Below are positions 35,548 through 47,888 of a stretch of 64,000 nt of DNA, one piece after another. Each line of letters opens with the position of its first letter. Positions within the stretch are counted from its first letter, which is position 1. Source of the DNA: Cubamyces lactineus (lineage: Eukaryota > Basidiomycota > Agaricomycetes > Polyporales > Polyporaceae); assembly GCA_022376465.1 (NCBI GenBank), contig JACDTU010000001.1, forward strand, positions 1,550,001 through 1,614,000. The letters are read 5' to 3'. The notes below the pieces were generated by a model. The model was not told the DNA's origin and made no database searches. It saw only the letters and a list, made by a program, of their open reading frames with translations. The position numbers and the translations under genes were made by a program.

Positions 35548-37606
35548 ATGCCGATCCCCAGCCTGACACCATCCGCGGGAGAGACGTACGACGCGAGCCA
35601 GAAGCCCCCGCCGTTCGGCCACGCGCTGAAGCACTACTTCGCCCTCGACGACGACTACGTCAACCTCAACCACGGTACGTACCACGGTCTACACAAATGG
35701 CTGATTTCCTCGCGCGGAAGCATCGGCTTCGCCACTGCTAAACAGTAGCGCTGAACTCAGCTTTCATTCAGGTTCGTATGGGTCCCTCCCGCTCCCCGTC
35801 ATCTTCGCGGCGACGAAGATGGGGTACGAGATCGAGCGGAACCCGGACAAGTTCCATCGGCTGACGTTCAAGCCTCTGCTTGACAAGGCTCGGTACGTCG
35901 CGCGCGCTATAATTCGCATGCTGCTCCATATGAAGAAGGTGCTAATGACCGCGTTCATGCACGTATATTATAGGGAGAGCGTGGCCAAGTTCATTGGGGC
36001 GGAGACAGACGAGGTCGTGCTCGTCCCGAACGCGACGCACGCGCTCAACACCGTCCTCCGGAACTTTGAATGGCGCGAGGGCGACGTGCTCATCGGAGGT
36101 CCGTCGCTATCACCGTCGACCATTATCCATTATCCGCCGTCAAATCTACTGAATACTGAATGTTATATGCCTAGCTACGACAACATACGGCGCCGTCGCG
36201 AACACGATCCGCTACCTCGCCGACCGCTCCGAGCAGCCCCGCCCCGAAGCCGTCGCCGTCACGTACGAGTTCCCGCTCACTCACGCCCAGATCCTCGACA
36301 TCTTCCGCGCCAAGCTGCGCGAGGTCAAGCAGCAGCGGCCCAACACCCCGTTCACCGACGTGCCCCCTCTCTCGCCTGGGCACGACGCCCGGGCCGAGAA
36401 CGCGCAGGGGAACAAGATCGTTACGGTCATCGACTCGATCACTGCGAACCCTGGCGCGCTGATGCCGTGGCAGGAGATGGTGCGGGTGTGCAGGGAGGAG
36501 GGCGTGTGGACGGTCATCGACGCTGCGCACAGCATCGGCCAGGAGGTACGTTCCTCCTTAGGCGCGAGGAACGCCACAGGCGCAGTTGGTTGACGACATG
36601 CTGTGTGTGTGCAGCCCAGTATCAACCTGGGCGAGGCGAAGCCCGACTTCTGGCTGTCGAACTGCCACAAGTGGTTGTACGCGAAGAGGGGATGTGCGGT
36701 GCTGTATGTCCCGAAACGGTGGGTGCTTCCCTCACGTTCACGTCCACGTTGTGTTCCCCCTTGGAGTTGCGGGAGTGTGTGCGCGGACTGACGCGGGGAT
36801 GATGCAGGAACCAGTACATCATCAAGTCTTCCATCCCGACGTCCCACGAGTACGTCTCTCCAGGCAGCCCAGAGGCGAAGGTCAAGGGGACGAACTTTGC
36901 GATGCAACACGAATGTAAGCCGTGTTGTATCATGCATCCCGTTGGTGTGATCTGACGCAATGTAGGGACCGGCACGGCCGATCTGGTACCTTACTTGACG
37001 GTTCCTGATGGTGAGCGCGCTCTCAGACGCTATGGCAGGAAACTCAACTGCGAGATGGAACACAGCACTGGCCTTCCGTGAATGGTTGGGCGGCGAGAAA
37101 GCGATCAACGAGTACTGCCATCAGCTCGCCATGGATGGGCAAAAGAAGCTTGCAGAAGTTATGGGAACACAAGTTATGGACGAGACCGGGGAACTCACGG
37201 TGAACATGGTGCGTGCGGAAAGACTGTGCAAGTGGAAGTCCTTGTCCCCGGTTGACCGTCCATCGTGCAGCCGAATGTCGCTCTCCCGCTGCCCGCTGAG
37301 AATGCGCCGGGTGAAGTATACACGCGCGAACAGCTGAAAAGGATCGATCTTTACCTGCGCGAGAAGTTGTTGAACGAGTGGAAGACGTATGCTGCGCACT
37401 ACTTCCATGCCGGTCGGTGGTGGTGCCGGTGCAGCGCGCAAGTGTTCAACGAGGTGAGGAACATACTGTCACAGATGCGCTTCTCTGTTAACGACGTTGA
37501 CCGTCTGACTGTGTGGTAGGTGTCGGATTTCGAATACCTAGGAAAGGCATTCAACGCGATATGCAAGGAGATCAAGAAGACCATCCTATCTGAGAAGTCG
37601 GGATGA
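35548..37606 (+). CDS. Class V (PLP-dependent) aminotransferase-like protein, copy 2
   Basis: Ten exons (35548-35674, 35772-35892, 35974-36098, 36175-36545, 36615-36718, 36808-36914, 36966-37010, 37066-37208, 37271-37453, 37520-37606) give 470 residues without a stop or frame break. Motifs match copy 1: [51 protein letters not shown] and [15 protein letters not shown] with the presumed PLP lysine. Exon lengths equal those of copy 3 wherever copy 3 is intact, except exon 9. The last intron is nearly identical between the two, so copies 2 and 3 are a recent duplication, now in opposite orientation around an F-box gene. The enzyme is probably cytosolic (no targeting sequence), substrate unknown. 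This is the best candidate for the active recent copy. Confidence 0.9.
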
Positions 37607-38469
37607 ACGGGTCGTGCAAGTGGCATGATGCTCGCTTGGATGAGCTGAACGGGGTACAATGTGACAAGAAGACTTCGGGACGAGTATCGCCCGCATGTAC
37701 ATAGTATCGAAGGAGAGCAGTGGTTGCGGACATGATCACGACAAGAATAGACGACGACTGGCAGTGGCATGCGAGCGACATGATGCTGATTGAGAAACCG
37801 ACCGGGAATCGTACCAAGGTCACCATTCCCCAGGTCCATTGAGTGGTGCACAAATGCTTGAACACTGGTCGCGTCTGGACGAGTAGTACTGGTCGGCTCG
37901 AGTGAGCGAGGGCAAAGAAAGACAGCACGGTAGGCGCGACGCGTTATGAGACGAAACAGGGCGGGAGATGAGGGAAAGATGGAGAGGGGCGATGAGCGAG
38001 AAGAGGAAGGGCGCGCGGATTCAGAGGCCGTGCTCTGCTGCCTCGGTCACGGCCCAGCGCTGGCAGTGTCTGTTTGAACTCTTCCTCCTCACGCTCACGC
38101 TGGGAATCCTGTCACCCTCCCCCGTCCCTTGGCACGATGCGAATCCCTCCTCTCCCTTTAACCACCATCTCCGTCGCCCACACCTCGTCGTCTTCCCCCA
38201 CAGGCCCCACACGCCGCCCAGCGAGATAACGACCTAGCACCTGTGGCTCTCTCATACATCGCCGTGCCTTGTCCCAGTGCCTGCACATAACACCTGGCTA
38301 CATAGAGCCGTACTGCCCTATCATACTCGTACAGAGGCGGATTCAGACGTTCGAACGCTATCAGCATCTACAGCGCTGCCAGACTGACCCAGTCGCCACG
38401 GTATGTCTTCTCCGATCCATATTCTCCTCTCTTTGCTCAAAGTCTCCCTTACGCACATAGATCGCGACA
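37607..38469. other. Intergenic, promoter side of the F-box gene
   Basis: No gene recognised. The 3' region of copy 2 is followed by CT-rich sequence (38060-38240) that resembles a basidiomycete promoter and leader before the start at 38470. Confidence 0.5.
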
Positions 38470-39737
38470 ATGAGCGTAACGCGACTGCTTCCCCCCGAAC
38501 TCTGTGACCAGATCCTTGATCACCTCGAGGACGACAAGCGAACTCTGCGCGTTTGCGCCCTCACCTCTCGTTCCTGGCTTCCCCGCGCGCAGTACCACCT
38601 CTTCCGCTCCATCTATCTCGACTGGTCTAATTGCTACTCGTTCACCCGCCTGCTTGCCTCCAACCCAGCCCTCGCTGACTATGTGAATACAATAGAGATC
38701 GAGGGCGCGTTCGGCATCTTCTCCATGGACCGCTTGCATGGCGCGACTCTCGACGCCTGGCTTCGCGCCATCCCCCAATGGCTTCCCCCGCGTTTGTCCA
38801 GCCTCACAAAGCTCGAGCTCGCACTTCTCACCATCGACGCCGACATCGTGCAACGCTTCTTCGGCCACTTGCACGCCGTCAAGCATCTCACGCTCTGGGC
38901 GTGTGCGCTCACGACGTTCGACGTCTTTGCCGAACTCTTCTTCGCGCTCCCACAGCTCACACGGCTTACGATCGCCTTCACCCAGGAATGGGAGGCGAAC
39001 CCGCATCCCGTGTCTCCGCTGGGGCAGGGAAGATCGCGCCCGCAGCTCGAGGAGATCGAGCTGACGAGCAGCTGCGACAACTTCAAGGTCCTCCGATGGC
39101 TTGTAGCTGAGGATCTGCATCATTCTGTGCATACGTTGTCATGTACGCGCGTGCCTTGGGCGGGCTTAAGCCTGCTAGGAGACGCTCTCAACGCGTTCGC
39201 GCCCACACTGCAGAATCTGCGCATAGGTGTGGGCGACTCGACCACTGCCACAGGTATGTCTCTCGCCATTTCACCTCAACGAGCAATACGCTAATTATAC
39301 GGTGCCTCTCAGATGTGGCCAGTGACAAAGGCTGGACGAGCCCGACGTTCGCGCCACTACCCGCGCTGACCACGCTCACGCTCGACGTTCACACCGCGCG
39401 TCTTTCCGCAGTGCCATACACGCTCTACTTTCTCTCCCAACTTTCCGCGCCCGCGCTGCGCGACCTCGTGTTCGCGGTCAAGTGCGGCGAGTACGACACC
39501 GCGTCGCTCATCCCGTGGAAGCGCATCGCGGAGGTCTCCGCGCGCTTCGCGCCGAGGCTCGCGCGCGTGCTGATCAGCGTGCGCGAACGCGAAAGCGCGG
39601 AGCCGGAGCTCGTGAGGTTCGGCACGCGCGTGGGGATCGCGGTCGTGGACTTGGAGGAGATGGAGCGGAACGTGCGGGTCGCCTTTGGGGCGCAGAAGAT
39701 GGGCGAGCTTGTTGCGTTTGAGCATGTTGTGCAGTGA
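38470..39737 (+). CDS. F-box domain protein with leucine-rich C terminus
   Basis: Two exons (38470-39253, 39313-39737) give 402 residues. The N terminus MSVTRLLPPELCDQIL and the following DDKRTLRVCALTSRSWL form a standard F-box (about 5-45), continuing AQYHLFRSIYLDW. The rest has regularly spaced leucines (LTKLELALL, VKHLTLWACAL, LTRLTIAFT, LTTLTLDV), a leucine-rich-repeat-like body as in many Agaricomycete F-box proteins. Such proteins bind Skp1 and select substrates for SCF ubiquitin ligase; the family is greatly expanded in mushrooms and the target is unknown. It lies between aminotransferase-like copies 2 and 3. Confidence 0.9.
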
Positions 39738-40149
39738 GGTGTCGTTGGGCCGGTGTGCTGCTGTTTGGTGCTGCTTCGTCGCAGCAGCGAGAGGTAGAGT
39801 ACAGACGATGGACTTTCTTGAGGCTGATTGTTGTACATCGCTACATCTAGAATGCAACCAGGGCTGGCATGGGCCGTTTCTCATTCTGCTCTTGGCTTAA
39901 GTGTCGCCGAGCTTCTGTGCGATGTCTCTGTCGCATGTATCCTCAGTAAGTATTGTTCCTTGATCATCCCGCAGGGGCGAGGGCCTATCGTACATCGCTA
40001 TATGGTACAATTCAAACTGCTGACTCGGCTTCGTGCATTTCGACCGCCATACCATTCCGCTCCGATGCCAAACAGACGTGAGTGGTTTTCGCAAGTCCTT
40101 TCCCGACTTCACCCCACTTGGCGAGAACATCTCCACTCGCATAACCCGG
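39738..40149. other. Intergenic, 3' regions of the F-box gene and the copy-3 pseudogene
   Basis: 412 bases without a recognised gene, between two convergent transcription units. Confidence 0.5.
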
Positions 40150-42022
40150 TCAACCAGACCTGTCGACCAGGATGGTCTCCTCGATCTCTTTGCACACCGC
40201 GTTGAACGCGTTTCCCAGGTATGCGAAATCTGACACCTACCGCACAATCAGACGGTCAACGTCGTTAGCAGAGAAGCGCATTTGTGAGGGTATGTTCCTT
40301 ACCTCGTTGAACACCTGCGCACTGCACCGGCACCACCACCGGCCTGCATGGAAGTAGTGCGCAGCGTACGTCTTCCATTCGAGTAGCAATTTCTCCCGTA
40401 GATACAGGTCGATTTTCTTCAGCCGCTCGGGCGTGTATATTTCTGGTTTACCAGGCGTTCTCTCGGCGGGCAGCGGTAGCGCAACGTTCGACTTTATCGT
40501 GGCGAAACTCGTGGGTCCACTCGGACTGCACGCTCACCGTCAGGAATCGTCAAGTAATGTACGAAATCGGTAGATCCGGTCCCTAGTACGCCGCGTCGTT
40601 CGGCGTTCCGGCGTGTCACTGGCAGTGCAACAAGTCTCGTGTGACTTACAGTCGTGCTGCGTCGCAAAGTTCGTCCCTTTGACCTTGGCCTCTGGGCTAC
40701 CTGGGGAGACATACGCGAAGGCCGTCGGGATGGAGGAGTTGATGATGTGTTGGGTCCTGGAACGATGCCACCTCATGAGTCCACCGTGCATGCATTTCGA
40801 CGATAGGGGTAGAAAGGGACTCGTCCGATCGGACACGGGAGGGCTATCACTGGCATACTAACCGCCTGGGGACATACAGCACCGCACATCCCCTCTTCGC
40901 GTACAACCACTTGTGGCAGTTCGACAGCCAGAAGTCGGGTTTGGACTCGGTCAAGTTGATGTCAGGCTATCGCGCGCGTCGCAAACCACCAGTAAACTCA
41001 TGCTGCCATTAAGACTCAGAGTGCAAGAACGACACATACCTCTTGCCCAATGCTATGCGCAGCATCGATGACCGTCCACACGCCCTCCTCCCTGCACACC
41101 CGCACCATCTCCTGCCACGGCATGAGCGCGCCAGGGTTCGCAGTGATTGAGTCGATGACCGCGACGATCTTGTTCCCCTGCGCGTTCTCGGCCCGGGCGT
41201 CATGCCAAGGCGAAAGAGGGGGCACGTCGGTGAACGGGGTGTTGAGCCGCTGCTGCTTGGCCTCGCGCAGCTTGGCGCGGAAGATATCGAGGATCTGGGC
41301 GTGGGTGAGCGGGAACTCGTACGTGACGGCGACTGCTTCGGGGCGGGGCTGCTCGGAGCGGTCGGCGAGGTAGCGGATCGTGTTCGTGACGGCGCCGTAC
41401 GTCGTCGTAGCTTGAAACGACCCTGTGTTACTAGTGGCAGCCTTCGATATGGCTGAATGAGACAAACCTCCGATGATCACGTCGCCCTCGCGCCATTCAA
41501 AGTTTCTCAGTACAGTGTTGAGCGCGTGTGTCGCGTTCGGTACAAGCACGACCTCGTCCGTCTCGGCCTCAATGAGCTTTGCGACGCTCTCGCTTTAGGC
41601 GTACGAATGGCGGCGGACATGAGCCCTACCGGTCAGGACTTGGACTTCACGTGCGCTCATGCGGTGTGACTCGGACGTACCGCGCCTTGTCCAAGAGAGG
41701 CTTCACCTTGAGCCGATGGAACAGGTCGGGGTTCCGCTCGATCTCATACCCCATCTGCGCCGCGGAGAAAAGAACAGGTAGCGGGAGGGACCCGTACGAG
41801 CCTGCAAGCACGGAGAGAATCTGACGTTAGGATTGTGATTGGGTTGCGGAGACGCGACTCTTCGCAGATTGGAAACGCGGCAGCTCGAGACATACCGTGG
41901 TTGAGGTTGACGAAGTCCTCGTCGAAGGCGAAGTAGTGCTTGAGCGCATGGCCGAATGGCGGGGGCTTCTGGCTCGCGTCGTACGTCTCTCCTTCGGATG
42001 GCGTCAAGCTACGGATAGGCAT
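40150..42022 (-). pseudogene. Class V aminotransferase-like copy 3, exon 8 deleted (probable pseudogene)
   Basis: Minus-strand counterpart of copy 2. Exons 1-7 are present with intact splice sites (41896-42022, 41681-41801, 41468-41592, 41040-41410, 40863-40966, 40650-40756, 40538-40582), as are exons 9 (40303-40491) and 10 (40150-40236). Exon 8, which in copies 1 and 2 is 143 bases and encodes about 48 residues before LNM, is missing. Only 46 bases separate exons 7 and 9, against 260 in copy 2. Exon 7 ends in phase 1 and exon 9 begins in phase 0, so direct splicing shifts the frame and meets stops. The tested alternatives also fail. Exon 9 carries a 6-base insertion. The PLP-lysine segment [12 protein letters not shown] is still intact and the remaining exons have no stops, so inactivation looks recent. 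A truncated protein could still be made. Confidence 0.82.
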
Positions 42023-42572
42023 GCCGTCTGGATGTATTGTAGGCTTGGAGAGGTCAGTGGTGGTCAATGAGTGCATGCGATTCCACAGTACTAGGACGCT
42101 GCAGATGCGACTCACAAATGGTGTGCTACGCTGGATGTTGGCTAGCACGAATAGTTCAGTGCCTTTTATGTAGGTGTGATCCTGAATGTGGAAGCAGACA
42201 TTTCTCAGCGGCTCGAGCGTTCAAGTTCCCTATACGTCTATACCATGTAGCTGACTCGACACTTCCAAAAGGCTGAATCATCTTGCCTGAGCAGATGACT
42301 CAGCCAGAGATGTCCAGCCCAATTCACATTTACTACTGCGCATGTTGTGAGATGGGAACACGTCCTAGTACGCGACTGTACGCGATGGGTTCCGCGTCTA
42401 CACATCAGGCTGCGGGAGACCTCGTGTGCAAGTCATTCAGATACAAGCCGCAGCTAAGAAGTCGAACGCTCACGGTCCATATGTTGACTGTCGCATCCTC
42501 TCGCTGCGGGCAGCCAAGCATATCCAGCGATGGTTATATATACACGTGCTGCTCGTGCTCGTACATTCCTGC
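42023..42572. other. Intergenic between the copy-3 pseudogene and DUF6534 gene B
   Basis: No gene recognised. It contains the former promoter of copy 3 (TATA-like ATAAAAGG on the minus strand near 42162-42169, about 140 bases before its ATG) and the 3' region of the DUF6534 gene. Confidence 0.45.
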
Positions 42573-45000
42573 TCAAAATACATCAGGGCTCGACAGATAC
42601 TCTGATGCATCCACCCAGCTTTCTGTCTGCTCCCTGGCGTGCAAAGCCCCGGTGTGTCCCGTGTGCATGTGCAGCCTGACTGTCGAAGGCGGCTGCGCTA
42701 TATCGCCAACATCAGCGGGCCCGTCCTTGCGATCGTGCTCAGTGACATCAACCTCCTCGTCGCAATCGAACGTGACCACTGTGTCCCGTTGGACTGCGAC
42801 GACGATCAACTGCGACGGCTGATGCATGACAATGGGTGCCAGTGGATGCGAATTCCGTCAGTACTACCACACACGTGCAGACAGAAAGAATGGATGCGAA
42901 CCGAGCGGTTCCACATGTACGGCGATGGCCTGCGTTGGAGTGGTCTTGATGCAGGCACAGGGAAAGGAAGAGGGGTGATACGTTGCAAGATATCGGCGAA
43001 CTGGGACAGCGCGCTGGAGTGCCCGGCATCGTCGACTTGTGCACGAAGACCCGCACGGGCGTTCAGTGTCGCGAGAAGCGACACGGAGTACACTAGACGA
43101 AAGTCGATCAGAAGTGCTGAGGCGTTGGCAGATGTACTTAGAGGGGTTGTGCATGAGAGGCACATACGGTGCGCGCCGATGTAATAGAACATGACGTAAA
43201 TCGAAGTTGTTGGGGACACCAGGACCTGATGGCATACGGTACCGGGCGAAGGTCTGAGTTCAGTATGGGAGGCTCTACCAACATGGTTTGTGAATAGGGC
43301 AGCGTACCAATATCAAGGAGAGGACTGCACAAAAACTGTTGACGTATTCAGGACACTGTTAGACGTCGCGCTGAGGAGAGGCTTGCCTAGTGAGTAAACC
43401 GGTATTTATTGTGTAGAAGAGCAGCTTGTTGATAAGGCGGTTCGACCTGTACAGTAGGAGTGAGCTCGGTGGTATAGAAGAGGGCGAAGCTCGCGCACCT
43501 TGAAGACCCAGTCCGCGATCGTATGAGGAGGACCACAAGCGTTGCGGACAGGACTACGTCGGTGATTGCGGTCACAGTACTAAGTGCGATGTCGAATGCC
43601 TGTAGAAAGCTTGGGTAAGCTATGCCAAGATGCGAGTACTAGGACGTTCCTACTTGAAGCTTGATACTGTCTGCTACGCTATCGGTCTTGATACTAAGGC
43701 AGTGAGCCCGGTATCCGGTTAGTCTAGCCTCTGGCAACGCGAGCCAACTCCTATTTGACGCACCTCTCAGTGAATAAGGCTGAACTGGTGTTAGTCAAAG
43801 GTACATATACTAAACTGAGTATACGTACTGATAGCAACTCCTTAGGTTGGCGCGGACATGTGAATGATCGAGTCAGTGTCGCCTTTGCACGCTAGATGTC
43901 GAAAAGTAACTGATACCAAAGTCTGCCATTACGAATAGCGCCTGGATTCATGGAGGCTTTCAGATCGGCACTGTATGGGACTACGAGCGAGAGCTGACCA
44001 GTACCACTCCCAAGACAAGGCTCTTGCCCACTGTTCGCTCAACGCTTCATCAGCGTTTCAGGTTGCGATTGTCCTTTGAAGTAGCTACGAACGTGCTATG
44101 ATGCGGAACACGTAGAACCTGTCAGAATAGAACACTAATCAGTCATTGACTACGTGACTAGAATGCGCTAGCAAGCAGGGGCCTCACGATTGGATGACGA
44201 CGACCACGCATGCCTACGATAGCGAGGAAGTCAACGGTGCGTGTTGAATGAAGATATCAGAGTACAAACATACGTTGCACAGAATCTGAACCTGTTAGTG
44301 TGTGCGTTTGCTCAACAGGCTTCAAGGGGCTGAGATTCCACGATGAACTCACATTGGCAGTCCTACACCCAGCTTCGATGAGTGCCGCGCCCGAAGATAT
44401 TTGAACATACGACATACCACGGCAAAGCCGTTTGGCCGAACACGGCAAACTTCTTATCGACGAGATACGACCACACTAGGTCATCACGCGTGGTGAGCTG
44501 CTATCGCTGAAGCTCGAACGTGAGACCACTATACTCGTAGCACTGTATAACATAAGATGACACGCATCCATGCTCCACACTATCGCTACCTACCACGAAT
44601 GATACATCGTAAGTAGGCGCTAGGACGTGTAGAGAGGTGGACAGCATACCAGGACTCGAAGGAGTATCCTATCGTGGGGGTAGTGCCGGCAGTACCATCT
44701 TGCTTGTGAAGTAGACACTGTTCAATGAGATGAGTGCTTTAGACACTACATTCTCGTATCTCTTTCGTCTAGACACAAACCTCCAAATAAACTGCAAAAG
44801 GAAGCATGAATGATGAGCATATTTTTGTCATGCGACAGGAGTATGCGACTCAAATTCACCTGGATGTCACCGCCAAGCCAATGAGGATCACCCCGATGCT
44901 GTGTCGCAGGGACGCATGAATTGTGTCAGCATCCCAGGCTCCGGTAGGCGTGGCGGGCAACATACGTTACGTCTGTGCTCATAGCCGGCAAGGATGACAT
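42573..45000 (-). CDS. DUF6534-type multi-pass membrane protein, second gene
   Basis: Reconstructed from about 19 exons. Clear ones are 44966-45000, 44860-44898, 44781-44791, 44650-44717, 44535-44589, 44418-44475, 44353-44362, 44274-44291, 44188-44213, 44093-44118, 43999-44030, 43917-43941, 43764-43827, 43499-43579, 43387-43446, 43308-43335, 43168-43225, one starting at 43092, and a last exon at about 42573-42818. Exon sizes equal those of the gene at 8731-11073 almost one for one, including the 10- and 11-base microexons. Family landmarks are VTSSLFGVSTSQARWY, VVVVIQSFYVFRI, LINKLLFYTINTGLLTS, TTSIYVMFYYIG and LYSVSLLATLNARAGLR. Two exons of gene A are fused here (60 bases), and the following intron starts with GC instead of GT. 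The end of the next-to-last exon near 42880 is uncertain. It is an integral membrane protein of unknown function. Confidence 0.82.
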
Positions 45001-45680
45001 TGGAAGCGTGACAATCTGACAGAGGCGAAGAGGAACTAGAGATGAGCACCGGGGATCACATCATGACCCCCACATCCGAGCCTTTTATGACGATTGTGGT
45101 CGCGCAGTTACGCCTCGTTGTCTTCGAGGAGACTCAGAACGTAGGGGACTTTAGAAGCACAGTCGCTTCTGCTTCTGTATGTGCTAGCATGTGAGTGAGA
45201 GTTGCGCATCACGACCCCTAGCTCATGCGAGGTCTAGTGTGCAAGATGAGCTTCAACCAGTATTGCGGAGTCCCCTGGATCCAGGATAAGGACGTACTTG
45301 TTAGCATGTCACAGTAATGAAGTAAAGAAATGAAGGTACGTAGCTGAGCCTCTATGCTAGTCATGAAAGCAGACATAAGTCAGCGGAGCATCATACCGGG
45401 CTGGTACACTCGGGCACTGCCGGCGGTAGCTCCCGCGAACGTGGGAGCTCGTTGCGTTTTCGTATGACACTCAATGCCGAGGGATTCGAGACGTCGAGAC
45501 GGAGGCTATGGTATCAGGAATGTATAGAATGGGCTTGAACGGGGAACACGGGGTTATCGCCGGACTGGCCCAAATAATGGACGACAAGAAGTTGGATTCA
45601 GTGATGCCTATGCTGTTACATACGTCGTCTCGAGCACATCGATATCTTACAACGACAATTGGGCATACAACGCACACGAC
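45001..45680. other. Intergenic, promoter of DUF6534 gene B and 3' side of HGD copy B; short hairpin
   Basis: No gene recognised. A perfect 7-base stem (AGCTCCC ... GGGAGCT) with an 8-base loop lies at about 45428-45449. Its role is unknown. Confidence 0.45.
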
Positions 45681-47888
45681 TCAAATCTTGGCACCGAGGG
45701 GCGGAAGGGCTGCGGCCTTCAAATCTGAATTGATTTGGTCGATATGATTGACGAATTGACCCTTCAGATTATCCCACATCTTGGGCTCGTGCTCTGCTCG
45801 GGTTTGAATGTGAACAAAGCGATCACTGGGTGCGAGTGGTGTTCACGTACCGTGCAGCTTTCCAGTTCTCTTCATAGCATAGTCGGTCAAAGTGACCTGC
45901 ATCCCGGTCTCGAACATGAAGGCTGCAGGGGGCCCGAGGTAAGCATCAGCATCAGCGTGCTTGCATCATCTGCCCGCACTCACCGAGCGTGCCTTCCTGT
46001 ACTCTCCGTGGCGCTAATTCAGCCTCTGTGGCCTTCTTGAACTCATCGTAAGACACTATATCGAAATCAGAGAACGACGCGAACGAAACAAGGGTGCTTT
46101 CTTACCACCATGCGGGCAGAAGCCGTTCTCATAGCTGAATCCGCCGGGGGCGAACTCGTCGCTACGGCCACCATAGTCGCCGTAAATCAGTCCCATCATC
46201 TCGGTCGCACAGTTCCTATGATAGTACTGCAACACCAGCCGTTAGCCTCTGAAGAACGCGAGGGTGTTCAGGATACACATACAGGAGGACGGAAGGTGCC
46301 GGTTGCTACATCCCAGCGGCCACCGAAGATGAGGAAGTCCGCAAGAGGTACGCCCGGCGTTTTCGACTTGGCCGTGAGCACACAGAAGATAGAGGGGTCG
46401 ATGTGGTCCTTCTCAATGCTGCCGACGAATGCAAACTTCTCCATTGCATACTTGTATGGGACATAACTTTGGTATGCCGCGTGTCAGTGGTTGTACACCC
46501 TCTGTAACGGTCATGGTACTCACTTGCCCCACCAGGCAACAACGTCGAATGGCGTGTGTTCTTGTTTGCACACAAATTGCTTACCAGCCATCTTGTAGAT
46601 GACTAGTATCGTTTAGATACGAGGTCAATGATGATAGTGCAGGATGCACATACTTTCCCAGGGCGATTGATCGATATCGAAGCTTGCAACTGGGCTTTCA
46701 AAGTCTCGGACATTCGCGAGGCCGTGCGTACCCAGAGGACCTAACTCAGGCAACTCGAAATGGGAACCGAAGATCTCGAGGACGTCTAGAAGCACGAGTG
46801 GGTGAGATCGTCGCAGGGCACATACTCAATTCAAGTACTCACAACCGCGAGAGGGGCCATCCGGGAGCTCGACCTGAGAAACGCGAAATCAGGACCAGGG
46901 AATTCGATGTTTAGACTGCGTAGTACCTTGTACTTGATCCCACGCTGGATAACCACCAGCTCTCCAGGGCGGACCATGAGCCTGCCAAAGGTGTCCAGAA
47001 AGAGCCACGGAGCACAGTCGTGAGCGAGACCTACCTCCCAAGTTCGGTCTGGATGTCTAGACGTCCCTGCTGCGGAAGAATAAGGAAGTCGCCGTCGCTA
47101 TTGCAGAACGCTTTCTTTCCCATAGACTCGGTAGCTCCGTAGATATGGACGGCTAAGCCCTCGCGTAGGGTAGGATCGCCGTTCCCAGCTATCGTCTTCA
47201 ATCCAGAAACAAAGTCGAGCTTCTCGGTGTCAGATGGGATATTGAATGGGTACCATGCGAGTTGGGTGGGGCTGGTGTGGACCTTAGGGTTGAGGGGTAG
47301 AAAACAGGACTCAAGCTGGGAAGTAGCGTATCAGCATGGTTGTCCACATTTAGCGATGTGCGATGACTCTCACATCTGGGTTATCGGGAAGTGAGGTGAA
47401 ACCTTGGTGAGCAACGGAAGGACGAATGCGATAGAGCCAACTATACGCGCGAGGTCAGTTCTATTCCATACGTTGCGGCGCTTGTACTAACCAGGATTGA
47501 TTCTCCTTCCTAGGAGTCGCGAAGGGCGTGCCGTTAAGCTGCGGGTGTAATTTGTGATATCTAGAAGTCAGTATACTAGATAGATGCCAACGGAGTGGCA
47601 CTCACACTTTCTGTGTACAGGTCGTACTTCGCCTTCTGGGGGTTGTTTTGAGCATATGGCAATGTTCCTGGGCTGATTGATTGTGAGTAAGAATCTGGGT
47701 TCACGGATGCCCCGAGTACGCACATGGCCTCTGACGCGAAACGGTTCCCGAACCCGACTTGATACTGGTAGGGATCACGCTCCTTCGGAGTAACGGAGTA
47801 TACACTCCGTGCGCTCGCACCGAATGTAGCCTATGTCCCGCATGAATGTACAATGCTTATGAGCGAGGTATAAATAAGGACGTACCAT
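45681..47888 (-). CDS. HGD: Homogentisate 1,2-dioxygenase, copy B
   Basis: About fifteen short exons; the reading frame can be followed from the ATG at 47888-47886 to the TGA at 45683-45681 without a break. The first exon is only the ATG, followed by GTACGT. The next exon begins [13 protein letters not shown] and continues through [87 protein letters not shown] and [16 protein letters not shown]. The iron ligands are recognisable: His and Glu in [18 protein letters not shown] and His in GFCPHG. The enzyme opens the ring of homogentisate to maleylacetoacetate in phenylalanine/tyrosine breakdown and uses Fe(II) and O2 in the cytosol. Copy A (49003-51208) lies directly upstream in the same orientation. 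A TATA box sits about 103 bases before the start. Confidence 0.93.
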
